NCBI GenBank assembly: GCA_948479395.1
Contig: CAOLUI010000014.1
Span: 1-25,478, forward strand
DNA length: 25,478 nucleotides
Origin: an uncultured Bacilli bacterium
GTDB lineage: Bacteria; Bacillota_I; Bacilli_A; RF39; UBA660
Direction of reading: 5' to 3'
Below, one piece after another: positions 14,283-20,883 of the stretch. The position numbers and the translations under genes are program-made. Each line of letters begins with the position of its first letter. The stretch's first letter is position 1. The notes beneath the pieces were generated by a model, which ran no database searches, was not told where the DNA came from, and saw nothing but the letters and a program-made list of their open reading frames with translations.

Positions 14283-16196
14283 ATGGCAATTACCAAAACT
14301 AATTTTATTAATTATACGAGATGTCCTAGATATGCCGCTTTAGAGGAAGTAAAAAAAGATAGACTAGAAGCTGATATTAGTTATCATGATTATAAAAATG
14401 AAGAATTAACATTAAATTTAAAAGAAATAGTAGACTCGATGGTAGAAATTGATGAAGAAACGGGAGTGGAGACAGATTTAGTAGAAAAGATTGATCGACA
14501 ATTAGAAGCGATGATGGATTATTATAAAATAGTCGAGATAGAAGCTGGAAGAATTAGCAAAAAAACTTTTGGAGGAAAATCTTTTTATGCTGAGGCGACT
14601 AAAGATCAAGAATGTTTTGATTTTTCTTTAAATGGAATTAGATATATATGCTATGTAGATATTTATAATGAAAATGAAAAAGGGATTAATATTATTGAGG
14701 TTAAAGCTACTACAAGTAAAAAATATATGGATATGAAATCAGGACATAAAAAGGGCGAAAAGTTTTCGATATGGCAAAGAATAAATAATATTAATTATTT
14801 AAAAGGGGAACTTTTAGATTATAATTTAGAAAATGAAATGCCTTTAGAAGAGTATGAGAAGAAGATTGAAAAGTTATTTGATCGTTATCGTTTGGGAAAG
14901 TATGTTTATGATTTAGCAATCCAAAGGTATTTTATAGAACATGAGTATATGAGTACAAAAACAGAAGCAAAACTTAAAAATTTTCATTATTATTTGGCGG
15001 TTTTAAATGCCGATTATGTTTTTGATGGAACTTATGAAAATGACTCACCAGTTTATAATCCGGATAAAAATGGAAATGAACTTATTACTTTTTTTGATAT
15101 GACTAAAATTACGGAAAAATATCAAGTTTATGTTGATGCGGATCGCGAAAAATTAGAAAGATATTTAAGAACTTTAGAGGTATCTGCTTGTCCTTTGGGA
15201 GATTTTTGTGGTTATAAAAAACAAAGTGGTTGCAAGTTTTTTAATCCGATTTGTGGAAAAAAAATTCCACTTAAAAATTCTAGTTTAAATTATATGAATA
15301 ATGCTTGTGGTTTTATAAGAGAAGATGGTTCTAGAATTAAAGGATTAGAGTTAATTAATGAAGGCTATTTAAGGATGATGGATATTCCTGATTATTGGAT
15401 AACAAAGAGAAAACATCAAATTCAAAGAGAATGTTTAGAATTTGATACAGTTTATGTTGATAAAGAAAAAATAGCTGCTGGTTTAAATTTATTAAAATAT
15501 CCGATCTATCATTTAGATTTTGAAACGATGCCTTGTCCGGTGCCTCGATTTCGAGGGGAGTGGCCTTATATTCAATCTCCTTTTGAGTTTAGTTTACATA
15601 TAGAGCGAGAGCCAGGAGTATGTGATAAAGATAAAGATAACATTGTTTTTTTAGCTAAAACTCATCAAGATGAGCGAGAAGAAATGATTAAATTAATGCT
15701 TAAATATATGAATCCTGATGAAGGAACTTTATTTGCCCAAAATGTTCCTTTTGAAAAAGGTAGAATAAAAGAGCTTGCGGGAATGTTTCCCAAGTATCAT
15801 GATGAGTTAATGAAGTTATATGAGCGAGGTTTTGATTTGTTATGGCTTGTTAATACAAATTCAAAATTATATATGGATTTGGGTTATGATGAGGGAAGAG
15901 CTAAAACTTTTAATTTTTATGATAAAAGATTATCAGGATCATTTTCTATTAAAAAGACCTTACCAGTTTTTAGTGATCTTCGTTATGATAATTTGGTTGT
16001 AAAAAATGGAACTGATGCAATTGTGGAATACGCTAATTATGAAAAAATGAGTAAAGAAGAGTATGCTTTAAAATATCAAGCTTTGATTACTTATTGTAAA
16101 CAAGATACTTGGGCAATGGTGGAAATTTTAAATGCTTTGCGTAACCTTGTAAAAGACTTGTCAAAAAATGGTGAAAATGTTGTAATGTTTACATGA
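14283..16196 (+). CDS. DUF2779 protein: PD-(D/E)xK-like plus DEDD exonuclease-like domains
   Basis: A 637-residue predicted nuclease. The N-terminal half begins MAITKTNFINYTRCPRYAAL, typical of Cas4/RecB-like nuclease folds, and has an ExK motif in IIEVKATTS (about residues 137-145). A cysteine cluster at about 302-332 (CPLGDFC, GCKFFNPIC) could bind an Fe-S cluster or zinc. The C-terminal half has HLDFETM (D412, E414), FEKGRIKEL and YCKQDTWAM (D608), the pattern of DnaQ-like 3'-5' exonucleases. The architecture fits the DUF2779 family I recall from Bacilli and Mollicutes; its role is unknown. The ATG at 14283 has no ribosome site and relies on coupling to the prepilin-like gene upstream. An alternative start at 14232 lies inside that gene. 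Confidence 0.85.
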   Translation: MAITKTNFINYTRCPRYAALEEVKKDRLEADISYHDYKNEELTLNLKEIVDSMVEIDEETGVETDLVEKIDRQLEAMMDYYKIVEIEAGRISKKTFGGKSFYAEATKDQECFDFSLNGIRYICYVDIYNENEKGINIIEVKATTSKKYMDMKSGHKKGEKFSIWQRINNINYLKGELLDYNLENEMPLEEYEKKIEKLFDRYRLGKYVYDLAIQRYFIEHEYMSTKTEAKLKNFHYYLAVLNADYVFDGTYENDSPVYNPDKNGNELITFFDMTKITEKYQVYVDADREKLERYLRTLEVSACPLGDFCGYKKQSGCKFFNPICGKKIPLKNSSLNYMNNACGFIREDGSRIKGLELINEGYLRMMDIPDYWITKRKHQIQRECLEFDTVYVDKEKIAAGLNLLKYPIYHLDFETMPCPVPRFRGEWPYIQSPFEFSLHIEREPGVCDKDKDNIVFLAKTHQDEREEMIKLMLKYMNPDEGTLFAQNVPFEKGRIKELAGMFPKYHDELMKLYERGFDLLWLVNTNSKLYMDLGYDEGRAKTFNFYDKRLSGSFSIKKTLPVFSDLRYDNLVVKNGTDAIVEYANYEKMSKEEYALKYQALITYCKQDTWAMVEILNALRNLVKDLSKNGENVVMFT

Positions 16197-16232
16197 TGTT
16201 TAGTATGATGTTATTGTAAGGATGTGATGATA

Positions 16233-16433
16233 ATGTTATACCCCTCAATTGATAAGCTATTGAATATTGTGGATTCGAAATATAAATTAGTTCATGTGGC
16301 TTCAATTCGTAGTAAACAGATGAGTGAGAATGATCATTTTCAAATGAATGAAAATGAGTATTGTAATAAAAAAGAACTTGGTAGAGCTTTAGAAGAAGTG
16401 GAAAAAGGATTGATTACAATAAAAGAAAAATAA
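16233..16433 (+). CDS. rpoZ: RNA polymerase omega subunit
   Basis: A 66-residue omega subunit. MLYPSIDKLLNIVDSKYKLV, then HVASIRSKQM, then KELGRALEEVEKGLI follow the family pattern (substrate-facing start, basic helix, then the conserved helix ending in GxI). It binds the beta-prime subunit and stabilises RNA polymerase. Several ATG/GTG codons precede; AAGGATGTGAT spaced before 16233 makes this ATG the best start and gives the usual N-terminus. It lies alone between the nuclease gene and a terminator; the gmk gene that often accompanies it is absent here. Confidence 0.92.
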   Translation: MLYPSIDKLLNIVDSKYKLVHVASIRSKQMSENDHFQMNENEYCNKKELGRALEEVEKGLITIKEK

Positions 16434-16460
16434 TTTTTTATGATAATATATCTTAAATAG

Positions 16461-16494
16461 TAAAAAGCGACTTTTTGATAAGTCGTTTTATTAA
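16461..16494. terminator. Bidirectional intrinsic terminator between rpoZ and the retron
   Basis: GCGACTT pairs with AAGTCGT around TTTGAT, flanked by AAAA on one side and TTTTA on the other. It can serve rpoZ and, on the minus strand (followed by CTTTTT), the reverse transcriptase gene. Confidence 0.7.
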
Positions 16495-16610
16495 TTTATT
16501 AAATTTTTCTAATTAGTGTTTTACCTTTTTACTCTTTGTATAATTTTAACATGTTTTTGTTCAATATAAAATCTACAACAGGCGATTAATTGCATATTTA
16601 TAAAACATAT

Positions 16611-17558
16611 TTAGAGCATTATGTTAAAAATCATTTTTTTATATTTTAAAAACTCTATATTATTATTATCAATTTGTAATACATATAATATTTTTCCATA
16701 TAATTTTTTTAAATATTTTTCAGGATCAATGTTTATGTTGCATTTTTTTAAGTGGGAATGTAATCCAAACTTATTTATATAATAGATTTCTTTCCTAATT
16801 TCTTTGCGGTATTTTGAAGATACTTGTGCTTTTTCATTAACAACGATTCCAGTTACATTTTGGCTTGAAGATCTATTTATAACATGAATTTTGTCGTCAT
16901 TTAATTTCAGTCCTAGTGGATATAACATTTTTCTAACTTTATTTATAATATCACTAGGATTAAAATTTCCCGAAAAAGTCATATCATCTGAATATCTTGT
17001 ATATGTAATTTGATTTAATTTACAAAAATTTCCTATTGTTTCATCAAAATCTTTCATAACAAGATTAGATATATATGCTGATGTTGGAGAACCTTGTGTT
17101 AAGTGGTCATTATAAGTACATAAATATGTTAATAGCATTCCTACAGATTTCGGAAAATATTCTATAGAAAAACAACTATTGTAAATATCTATAAAAGATA
17201 TATTTTCAAAAAAATTTTTAATATCTAATTTTAAAATTAGATTTTTGTTAACATGTGGTTGGGCATTATCTAATAATGAAATTCCTTTATGATATGCTTT
17301 GGCATATTTAGATATAGATTTATTATTTAATATATTTGCTAAAATTTTTCTTTGAATGTGTTTTAATAATGGATTTGGTTCATATATAGTTCGATATTTA
17401 CCATTATTTTTTTGAATATTATATATTTTATAATTTGATTCTATATTATTAGTAATAGAATAAATTGTTTTTATATACTTATTTTTATCTTTACAATTAA
17501 ATAAGTTAAGAGATAGTAAAAATTCATTACATTCTTTAATTCCAGTGTATTTCCACAT
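16611..17558 (-). CDS. Retron reverse transcriptase
   Basis: A 315-residue reverse transcriptase with both retron hallmarks: NAQPH (NAxxH) at residues 98-102 and VTG at 235-237. Palm motifs are KLDIKNFFENI (first catalytic Asp112), LTQGSPTSAYISNLVM and RYSDDMTFSG (YxDD, 189-192). The length is that of a stand-alone retron RT with no fused effector domain. It primes from the 2'-OH of a branch guanosine in its own RNA and copies the msd part into DNA. AAGGAG lies nine bases before the ATG. The retron RNA lies directly upstream (17577-17753). Downstream only a terminator and the opposite-strand rpoZ are found, so no linked effector is visible; most characterised defence retrons have one. Confidence 0.93.
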   Translation of the reverse strand: MWKYTGIKECNEFLLSLNLFNCKDKNKYIKTIYSITNNIESNYKIYNIQKNNGKYRTIYEPNPLLKHIQRKILANILNNKSISKYAKAYHKGISLLDNAQPHVNKNLILKLDIKNFFENISFIDIYNSCFSIEYFPKSVGMLLTYLCTYNDHLTQGSPTSAYISNLVMKDFDETIGNFCKLNQITYTRYSDDMTFSGNFNPSDIINKVRKMLYPLGLKLNDDKIHVINRSSSQNVTGIVVNEKAQVSSKYRKEIRKEIYYINKFGLHSHLKKCNINIDPEKYLKKLYGKILYVLQIDNNNIEFLKYKKMIFNIML

Positions 17559-17576
17559 TTTTACTATCTCCTTTTT

Positions 17577-17753
17577 AATATGCAGTACTAATGATATTGT
17601 AATATGGAAATGGACATAAGCGAAGTGTAACGAAGCGTCTACATATCGTGTAGTTTAGTCCTTTGGAATATTACTATTTAATCATTATATAAATAATTTT
17701 AGTCCCTTAACGACTCGTTAAAGTAGGAAATAATCCAATCACTACTGCATATT
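17577..17753 (-). ncRNA. Retron msr-msd RNA
   Basis: On the minus strand the RNA begins in the a1 arm AATATGCAGTA (plus 17753-17743) and ends in the a2 arm TACTGCATATT (plus 17587-17577), an exact 11-base complement. Between them lies an msr hairpin (TTAACGA/TCGTTAA, plus 17707-17721). Then comes the msd hairpin: GTAATAT (plus 17674-17668) pairs with ATATTAC (plus 17605-17599), followed inward by a symmetrical TCC/TCC internal loop and a GGAC/GTCC helix, with a small CTACA/TGTAG hairpin near its tip. The first G after a1, in TAGTGATTGG, is a candidate branch guanosine. The RT ribosome site follows a2. Position, order and the RT type all agree. Confidence 0.82.
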
Positions 17754-17754
17754 T

Positions 17755-17763
17755 ATTATATCA
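17755..17763 (-). promoter_or_regulatory. Extended -10 promoter of the retron
   Basis: On the minus strand TGATATAAT (plus 17763-17755) places transcription start within the a1 arm, as expected for a retron RNA. No strong -35 is seen. Confidence 0.65.
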
Positions 17764-17770
17764 TTTATTT

Positions 17771-17796
17771 AAAAAAACTAACTATTTTCTAGTTAG
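17771..17796 (-). terminator. Intrinsic terminator of the tRNA-Ala gene
   Basis: On the minus strand CTAACTA-GAAAA-TAGTTAG is followed by TTTTTTT. It separates the tRNA transcript from the retron promoter only eight bases further on. Confidence 0.88.
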
Positions 17797-17840
17797 TAAT
17801 TTATTGCTCTTAAACAAAAAGTTTAAGTTTTCTATCTATA

Positions 17841-17917
17841 TGGTGGAGAATAAGGGATTCGAACCCTTGACCCCCACGGTGCAAGCGTGGTGCTCTAGCC
17901 AGCTGAGCTAATTCCCC
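17841..17917 (-). tRNA. tRNA-Ala (anticodon UGC)
   Basis: The minus strand gives a 77-base cloverleaf with acceptor GGGGAAT/ATTCTCC containing the G3-U70 pair that identifies alanine tRNAs. The anticodon loop CTTGCAC has TGC at plus 17881-17883, the T loop is TTCGAAT, and 3' CCA is encoded. Confidence 0.96.
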
Positions 17918-17930
17918 AAAAGACAAAATT

Positions 17931-17959
17931 ATAATATCATAAGAAAAAGTATTAATCAA
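17931..17959 (-). promoter_or_regulatory. Promoter of tRNA-Ala
   Basis: On the minus strand TTGATT (plus 17959-17954), a 17-base spacer and TATTAT (plus 17936-17931) preceded by TGA. Confidence 0.6.
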
Positions 17960-18055
17960 GACTTTTTCTAAAAATTTAGTAAGACCTATTATAAGTTGTA
18001 AATTTGCTTTTTAAAAGAAAAGATTATATACTTTTGGAAGTAGAGGTTTTTAAAA

Positions 18056-18355
18056 ATGACAATTGAAAATGAATTTAAAATTTTAGTAGGTGGATATTTT
18101 GGTGTCCAAGAAATGGATGAGTATGATTTAAAAGTATATGTTATGAAAGAAATAGAAGAGTATATAATTAATTTTGTTAAGTTAAATCCAATAGAAGATT
18201 ATGATTATAATTTAGAAGCATTATATATTAAAGACAAAGTTTCTTTAAAAAGAAAGTTGCAAGATAGTATTTTAACTTTAAGAAAAATAAATGGACCACT
18301 AGAATTAGAACATATGGTGAAATTAAAGTTACAAGAATTAAAAAATGATTTATAG
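18056..18355 (+). CDS. Unknown 99-residue protein
   Basis: A small acidic/Lys-rich, probably helical cytoplasmic protein: MTIENEFKILVGGYFGVQEM, a middle EEYIINFVKLNPIEDYDYN and a C-terminal helix KLKLQELKNDL. It has no cysteines, signal peptide or membrane segment. The only visible ribosome site is a weak AGAGG before the ATG. It lies between two tRNA genes on opposite strands and next to the retron, but is separated from the RT by tRNA-Ala and its terminator, so a link is not supported. I do not recognise a family. Confidence 0.6.
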   Translation: MTIENEFKILVGGYFGVQEMDEYDLKVYVMKEIEEYIINFVKLNPIEDYDYNLEALYIKDKVSLKRKLQDSILTLRKINGPLELEHMVKLKLQELKNDL

Positions 18356-18414
18356 TTATAGAAAAAAATTTATTTAATGAGTGTTTATGAAATCTTTATG
18401 TTTAACATTATACG

Positions 18415-18423
18415 TGTTATACT
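18415..18423 (+). promoter_or_regulatory. Extended -10 promoter of tRNA-Gln
   Basis: TGTTATACT with TATACT at 18418-18423, 13 bases before the tRNA. Confidence 0.5.
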
Positions 18424-18436
18424 ATATGTAAGTAAT

Positions 18437-18512
18437 TACCCCATAGCCAAGTGGTAAGGCATCGGATTCTGACTCCGATATTCCGTAGGTTCGAATCCTA
18501 CTGGGGTAGCCA
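18437..18512 (+). tRNA. tRNA-Gln (anticodon CUG)
   Basis: A cloverleaf with acceptor TACCCCA/TGGGGTA (weak U1-A72 pair typical of glutamine tRNAs), anticodon loop TTCTGAC reading CTG, T loop TTCGAAT, G73 and encoded CCA. CUG reads CAG, the rarer Gln codon here; most AT-rich genomes rely on UUG, which is presumably elsewhere. Confidence 0.93.
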
Positions 18513-18525
18513 AATTGTTTTTTAT

Positions 18526-18547
18526 ATCCCTATTTAAGGGATTTTTT
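18526..18547 (+). terminator. Intrinsic terminator after tRNA-Gln
   Basis: ATCCC pairs with GGGAT around TATTTAA, followed by TTTTT. Confidence 0.8.
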
Positions 18548-18619
18548 AATATAATTGATTTTAAAAAAACGTATAGTTATATTGTTTTGGGTTAAAGTAT
18601 TTCAAAAATTTATTTTAGA

Positions 18620-18628
18620 TGTTATAAT
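18620..18628 (+). promoter_or_regulatory. Extended -10 promoter of the Asn-rich membrane protein
   Basis: TGTTATAAT with TATAAT at 18623-18628; the -35 position is weak. Confidence 0.5.
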
Positions 18629-18689
18629 ATATTACAATAGAGTAGAAAATTTAAAAGAAAATATCCTATTTAGAATTGGGGAGGTATGT

Positions 18690-20090
18690 ATGAACGATTC
18701 TAATAATAATATAGTGGGCAATAATAAGGATTCATCTTCGTTACAAGATAATAATCAAACTGGAGTTAATCCAATATCTAATTCCAATGATTCAATTAAT
18801 AATGTTAATCCACCAATAGTAGATGTTAATAATGTATTTGGGATTAATCTAACAACTACAAAATCAGAAATAAATCAAAATCCAATGTCTAATCAATCAG
18901 AAAGTAGTTTTTTTAATCAAACAAATAATACTGTTTCTGATAATAATATGAATCAAATACCCAAAAGTCCTTTATCTGTTAATAATATGAATACCCAATC
19001 AATTATACAATCTAATCAAGATATGAATAGTAATATTTCATTACCCCAAAGTAATCAAATAGATGATAATGAACTATTAAAAGCTTTTATAGGTAGTAAT
19101 TATGAGAAAATTACTACAAAATCATTTAATATTGCTGGTTTCTTTTTTACAACATTTTATATGTTTTATAGAAAAATGTTTGGATATGCGATACTTATAT
19201 TTTTACTTAATTTTATAGTGCTAAATGTTATTAAGAATTACATTGTTATATTAGTATTTAATGTTATCGTCGGATTTATAGTAAATAAAATTTATTTGTT
19301 TTATTCTAAAAAGAAAGTTGCTATAATAAAATCTTCTAATTCCCAAAAAAGTCTACAAGAATTAAAAGCAATTTGTTCTAATAAAGGGGGAACAAGTATT
19401 GGGAAGTTATGTTTAGGATTTGTAACTGAGGTAGTTATTGCATTAGTTGTAATATTTATAATGGCTTTAATTGGAATTGGTGGTGCTCTAGGAGAATTAT
19501 TTAATTTTAAAAATTGGAATATAACAACAACGGAAAATGGTATTAAAAAAGGACTTTTAGTAGAGAATGTTAGTGTTTCAGGATATTCATGTTTTAATTC
19601 AAAATGTACTATTTCAATAGAAGATTCAACTGGCATAACTACAGATTATTTACTTGGTGTTGACAGTGATTTATTTAGTTCTTTAGGGGATTATAAAGAT
19701 TATATTAAATTAAATATAAATTATACGCAAAAAGAAAATGTTAAAACTATTGTGGGTTATGAAATTTACTTAAAATCAAATAATGATGATATAACAAGTG
19801 TTAAAACGGAAAATGAATTAAGAGATAAAATAGGATTGTATTCAGTAGGAACACATACAGATTCATTTACATTAATTCATATAGGTACGCCAGGTTTGGG
19901 TTTTAAGGATGATACATCATATGCTTATACACCTTATATATTTAGGGATAGTAAAAATAGGGAATATGAAATGAATTATATAAATGATAGTGGGGCACTA
20001 AATTTGATTGAAGGTAGTAAGTACGATGTTACTTTTGAAGTTGTCGAAGATTCATTTGGATATGAATTTATAATTAAAACAATTAAATAA
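18690..20090 (+). CDS. Asn/Gln-rich membrane protein with DUF2628-like region
   Basis: A 466-residue protein. Residues 1 to about 125 are low-complexity and rich in Asn, Ser and Gln (MNDSNNNIVGNNKDSSSLQD and similar). A region like DUF2628 follows (NIAGFFFTTFYMFYRKMFGY), with hydrophobic helices at about 150-205 and 245-270. The C-terminal 190 residues form an extracytoplasmic-looking domain with one close Cys pair (GYSCFNSKCTISIED). GGGGAGG at 18679-18685 selects the ATG at 18690; the open frame extends upstream to 18555 but without a site. Topology (disordered N-terminus inside, C-terminal domain outside) is inference. Function unknown. It stands alone between two terminators. Confidence 0.75.
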   Translation: MNDSNNNIVGNNKDSSSLQDNNQTGVNPISNSNDSINNVNPPIVDVNNVFGINLTTTKSEINQNPMSNQSESSFFNQTNNTVSDNNMNQIPKSPLSVNNMNTQSIIQSNQDMNSNISLPQSNQIDDNELLKAFIGSNYEKITTKSFNIAGFFFTTFYMFYRKMFGYAILIFLLNFIVLNVIKNYIVILVFNVIVGFIVNKIYLFYSKKKVAIIKSSNSQKSLQELKAICSNKGGTSIGKLCLGFVTEVVIALVVIFIMALIGIGGALGELFNFKNWNITTTENGIKKGLLVENVSVSGYSCFNSKCTISIEDSTGITTDYLLGVDSDLFSSLGDYKDYIKLNINYTQKENVKTIVGYEIYLKSNNDDITSVKTENELRDKIGLYSVGTHTDSFTLIHIGTPGLGFKDDTSYAYTPYIFRDSKNREYEMNYINDSGALNLIEGSKYDVTFEVVEDSFGYEFIIKTIK

Positions 20091-20107
20091 TATGAATTTA
20101 AATTTAT

Positions 20108-20130
20108 AAAAAGTTTTTATGACTTTTTTT
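20108..20130. terminator. Probable weak terminator
   Basis: AAAAAGT pairs with ACTTTTT around TTTTATG and is followed by T; the stem is AT-only except for one G-C pair. Confidence 0.5.
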
Positions 20131-20149
20131 CTTTTGGAATGAAAATGGT

Positions 20150-20182
20150 TGTCACTTTAAAGTCATAAATAAGCCATATAAT
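20150..20182 (+). promoter_or_regulatory. Candidate response-regulator direct repeat and promoter of the ABC operon
   Basis: GTCA occurs at 20151-20154 and again at 20162-20165, one helical turn (11 bases) apart (TGTCACTTTAA, then AGTCATAAATA). They are followed by a perfect TATAAT at 20177-20182 with no good -35 at normal spacing. OmpR-family regulators bind such 11-base direct repeats to activate promoters lacking a -35, and an OmpR-type regulator is encoded at 23567. Confidence 0.5.
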
Positions 20183-20203
20183 GATTTTAGAAAGGGAGAT
20201 TTT

Positions 20204-20881
20204 ATGGAAATTTTAAAAGTAGAAAATTTAACAAAAACTTATGGAAAAGGTGAAACGAAGATAAATGCAGTGGATCATATAAGTTTTACTATTGAAAAGG
20301 GTGAATTTGTAGCAATCGTAGGAGCAAGTGGAAGTGGCAAATCAACGCTTTTACATTTGCTAGGAGGAGTAGATCGACCAACAAGTGGCAAAGTATTTAT
20401 TGATGGCAAAGATATTTATGCTTTAAATGATGATGCTCTAGCGATATTTAGAAGAAGACAAATTGGAATAATTTATCAGTTTTATAATTTAATTCCGATA
20501 TTAAATGTAACTGAAAATATTTTATTACCATGTGATTTGGATGGAGCAAAAGTCTCTAATAATCGATTAAGCGAAGTACTAGATATTTTAAATTTAAAAA
20601 ATCGTAAAAATCATTTACCAAATGAGTTATCAGGAGGACAACAACAAAGAGTAAGTATCGGGCGTGCTATTATTAATAATCCTGCAATTGTTTTAGCTGA
20701 TGAACCAACAGGAAATTTAGATTCAAAAGCAAGTGATGAAATTGTATCTCTTTTGAAAATGTCAAATAAAAAGTATAACCAAACGATTATTATGATTACT
20801 CATGATTTAGAAATTGCATCTAGTGCGGATCGTATTATTACTTTTGATGATGGTAAAATTATAAAGGATGAGCGTATTTAA
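20204..20881 (+). CDS. ABC transporter ATP-binding protein (MacB/LolD type)
   Basis: A 225-residue ATPase with Walker A GASGSGKST (about residues 39-47), Q-loop in IGIIYQFYNLIPILNV, signature LSGGQQQRV and Walker B IVLADEPTGNLD with the D-loop and a downstream His in ITHD. The TGNLD form belongs to the MacB/LolD/FtsE/BceA group, which pairs with FtsX-type permeases and usually drives mechanotransmission rather than ordinary substrate passage. AAAGGGAG precedes the ATG. The permease starts two bases after its stop. The two genes are followed by a two-component system, a layout common for antibiotic or antimicrobial-peptide defence; the substrate is not known. Confidence 0.94.
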   Translation: MEILKVENLTKTYGKGETKINAVDHISFTIEKGEFVAIVGASGSGKSTLLHLLGGVDRPTSGKVFIDGKDIYALNDDALAIFRRRQIGIIYQFYNLIPILNVTENILLPCDLDGAKVSNNRLSEVLDILNLKNRKNHLPNELSGGQQQRVSIGRAIINNPAIVLADEPTGNLDSKASDEIVSLLKMSNKKYNQTIIMITHDLEIASSADRIITFDDGKIIKDERI

Positions 20882-20883
20882 TT

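Noticed and set aside
14283..16196. DUF2779 nuclease or the 99-codon protein as the retron effector
   Set aside because: Each is on the opposite strand and separated from the RT by rpoZ or by tRNA-Ala and terminators; no operon link exists.
18555..18689. Upstream extension of the Asn-rich protein
   Set aside because: It spans the promoter -10 (18623-18628), and the strong GGGGAGG site lies just before 18690.
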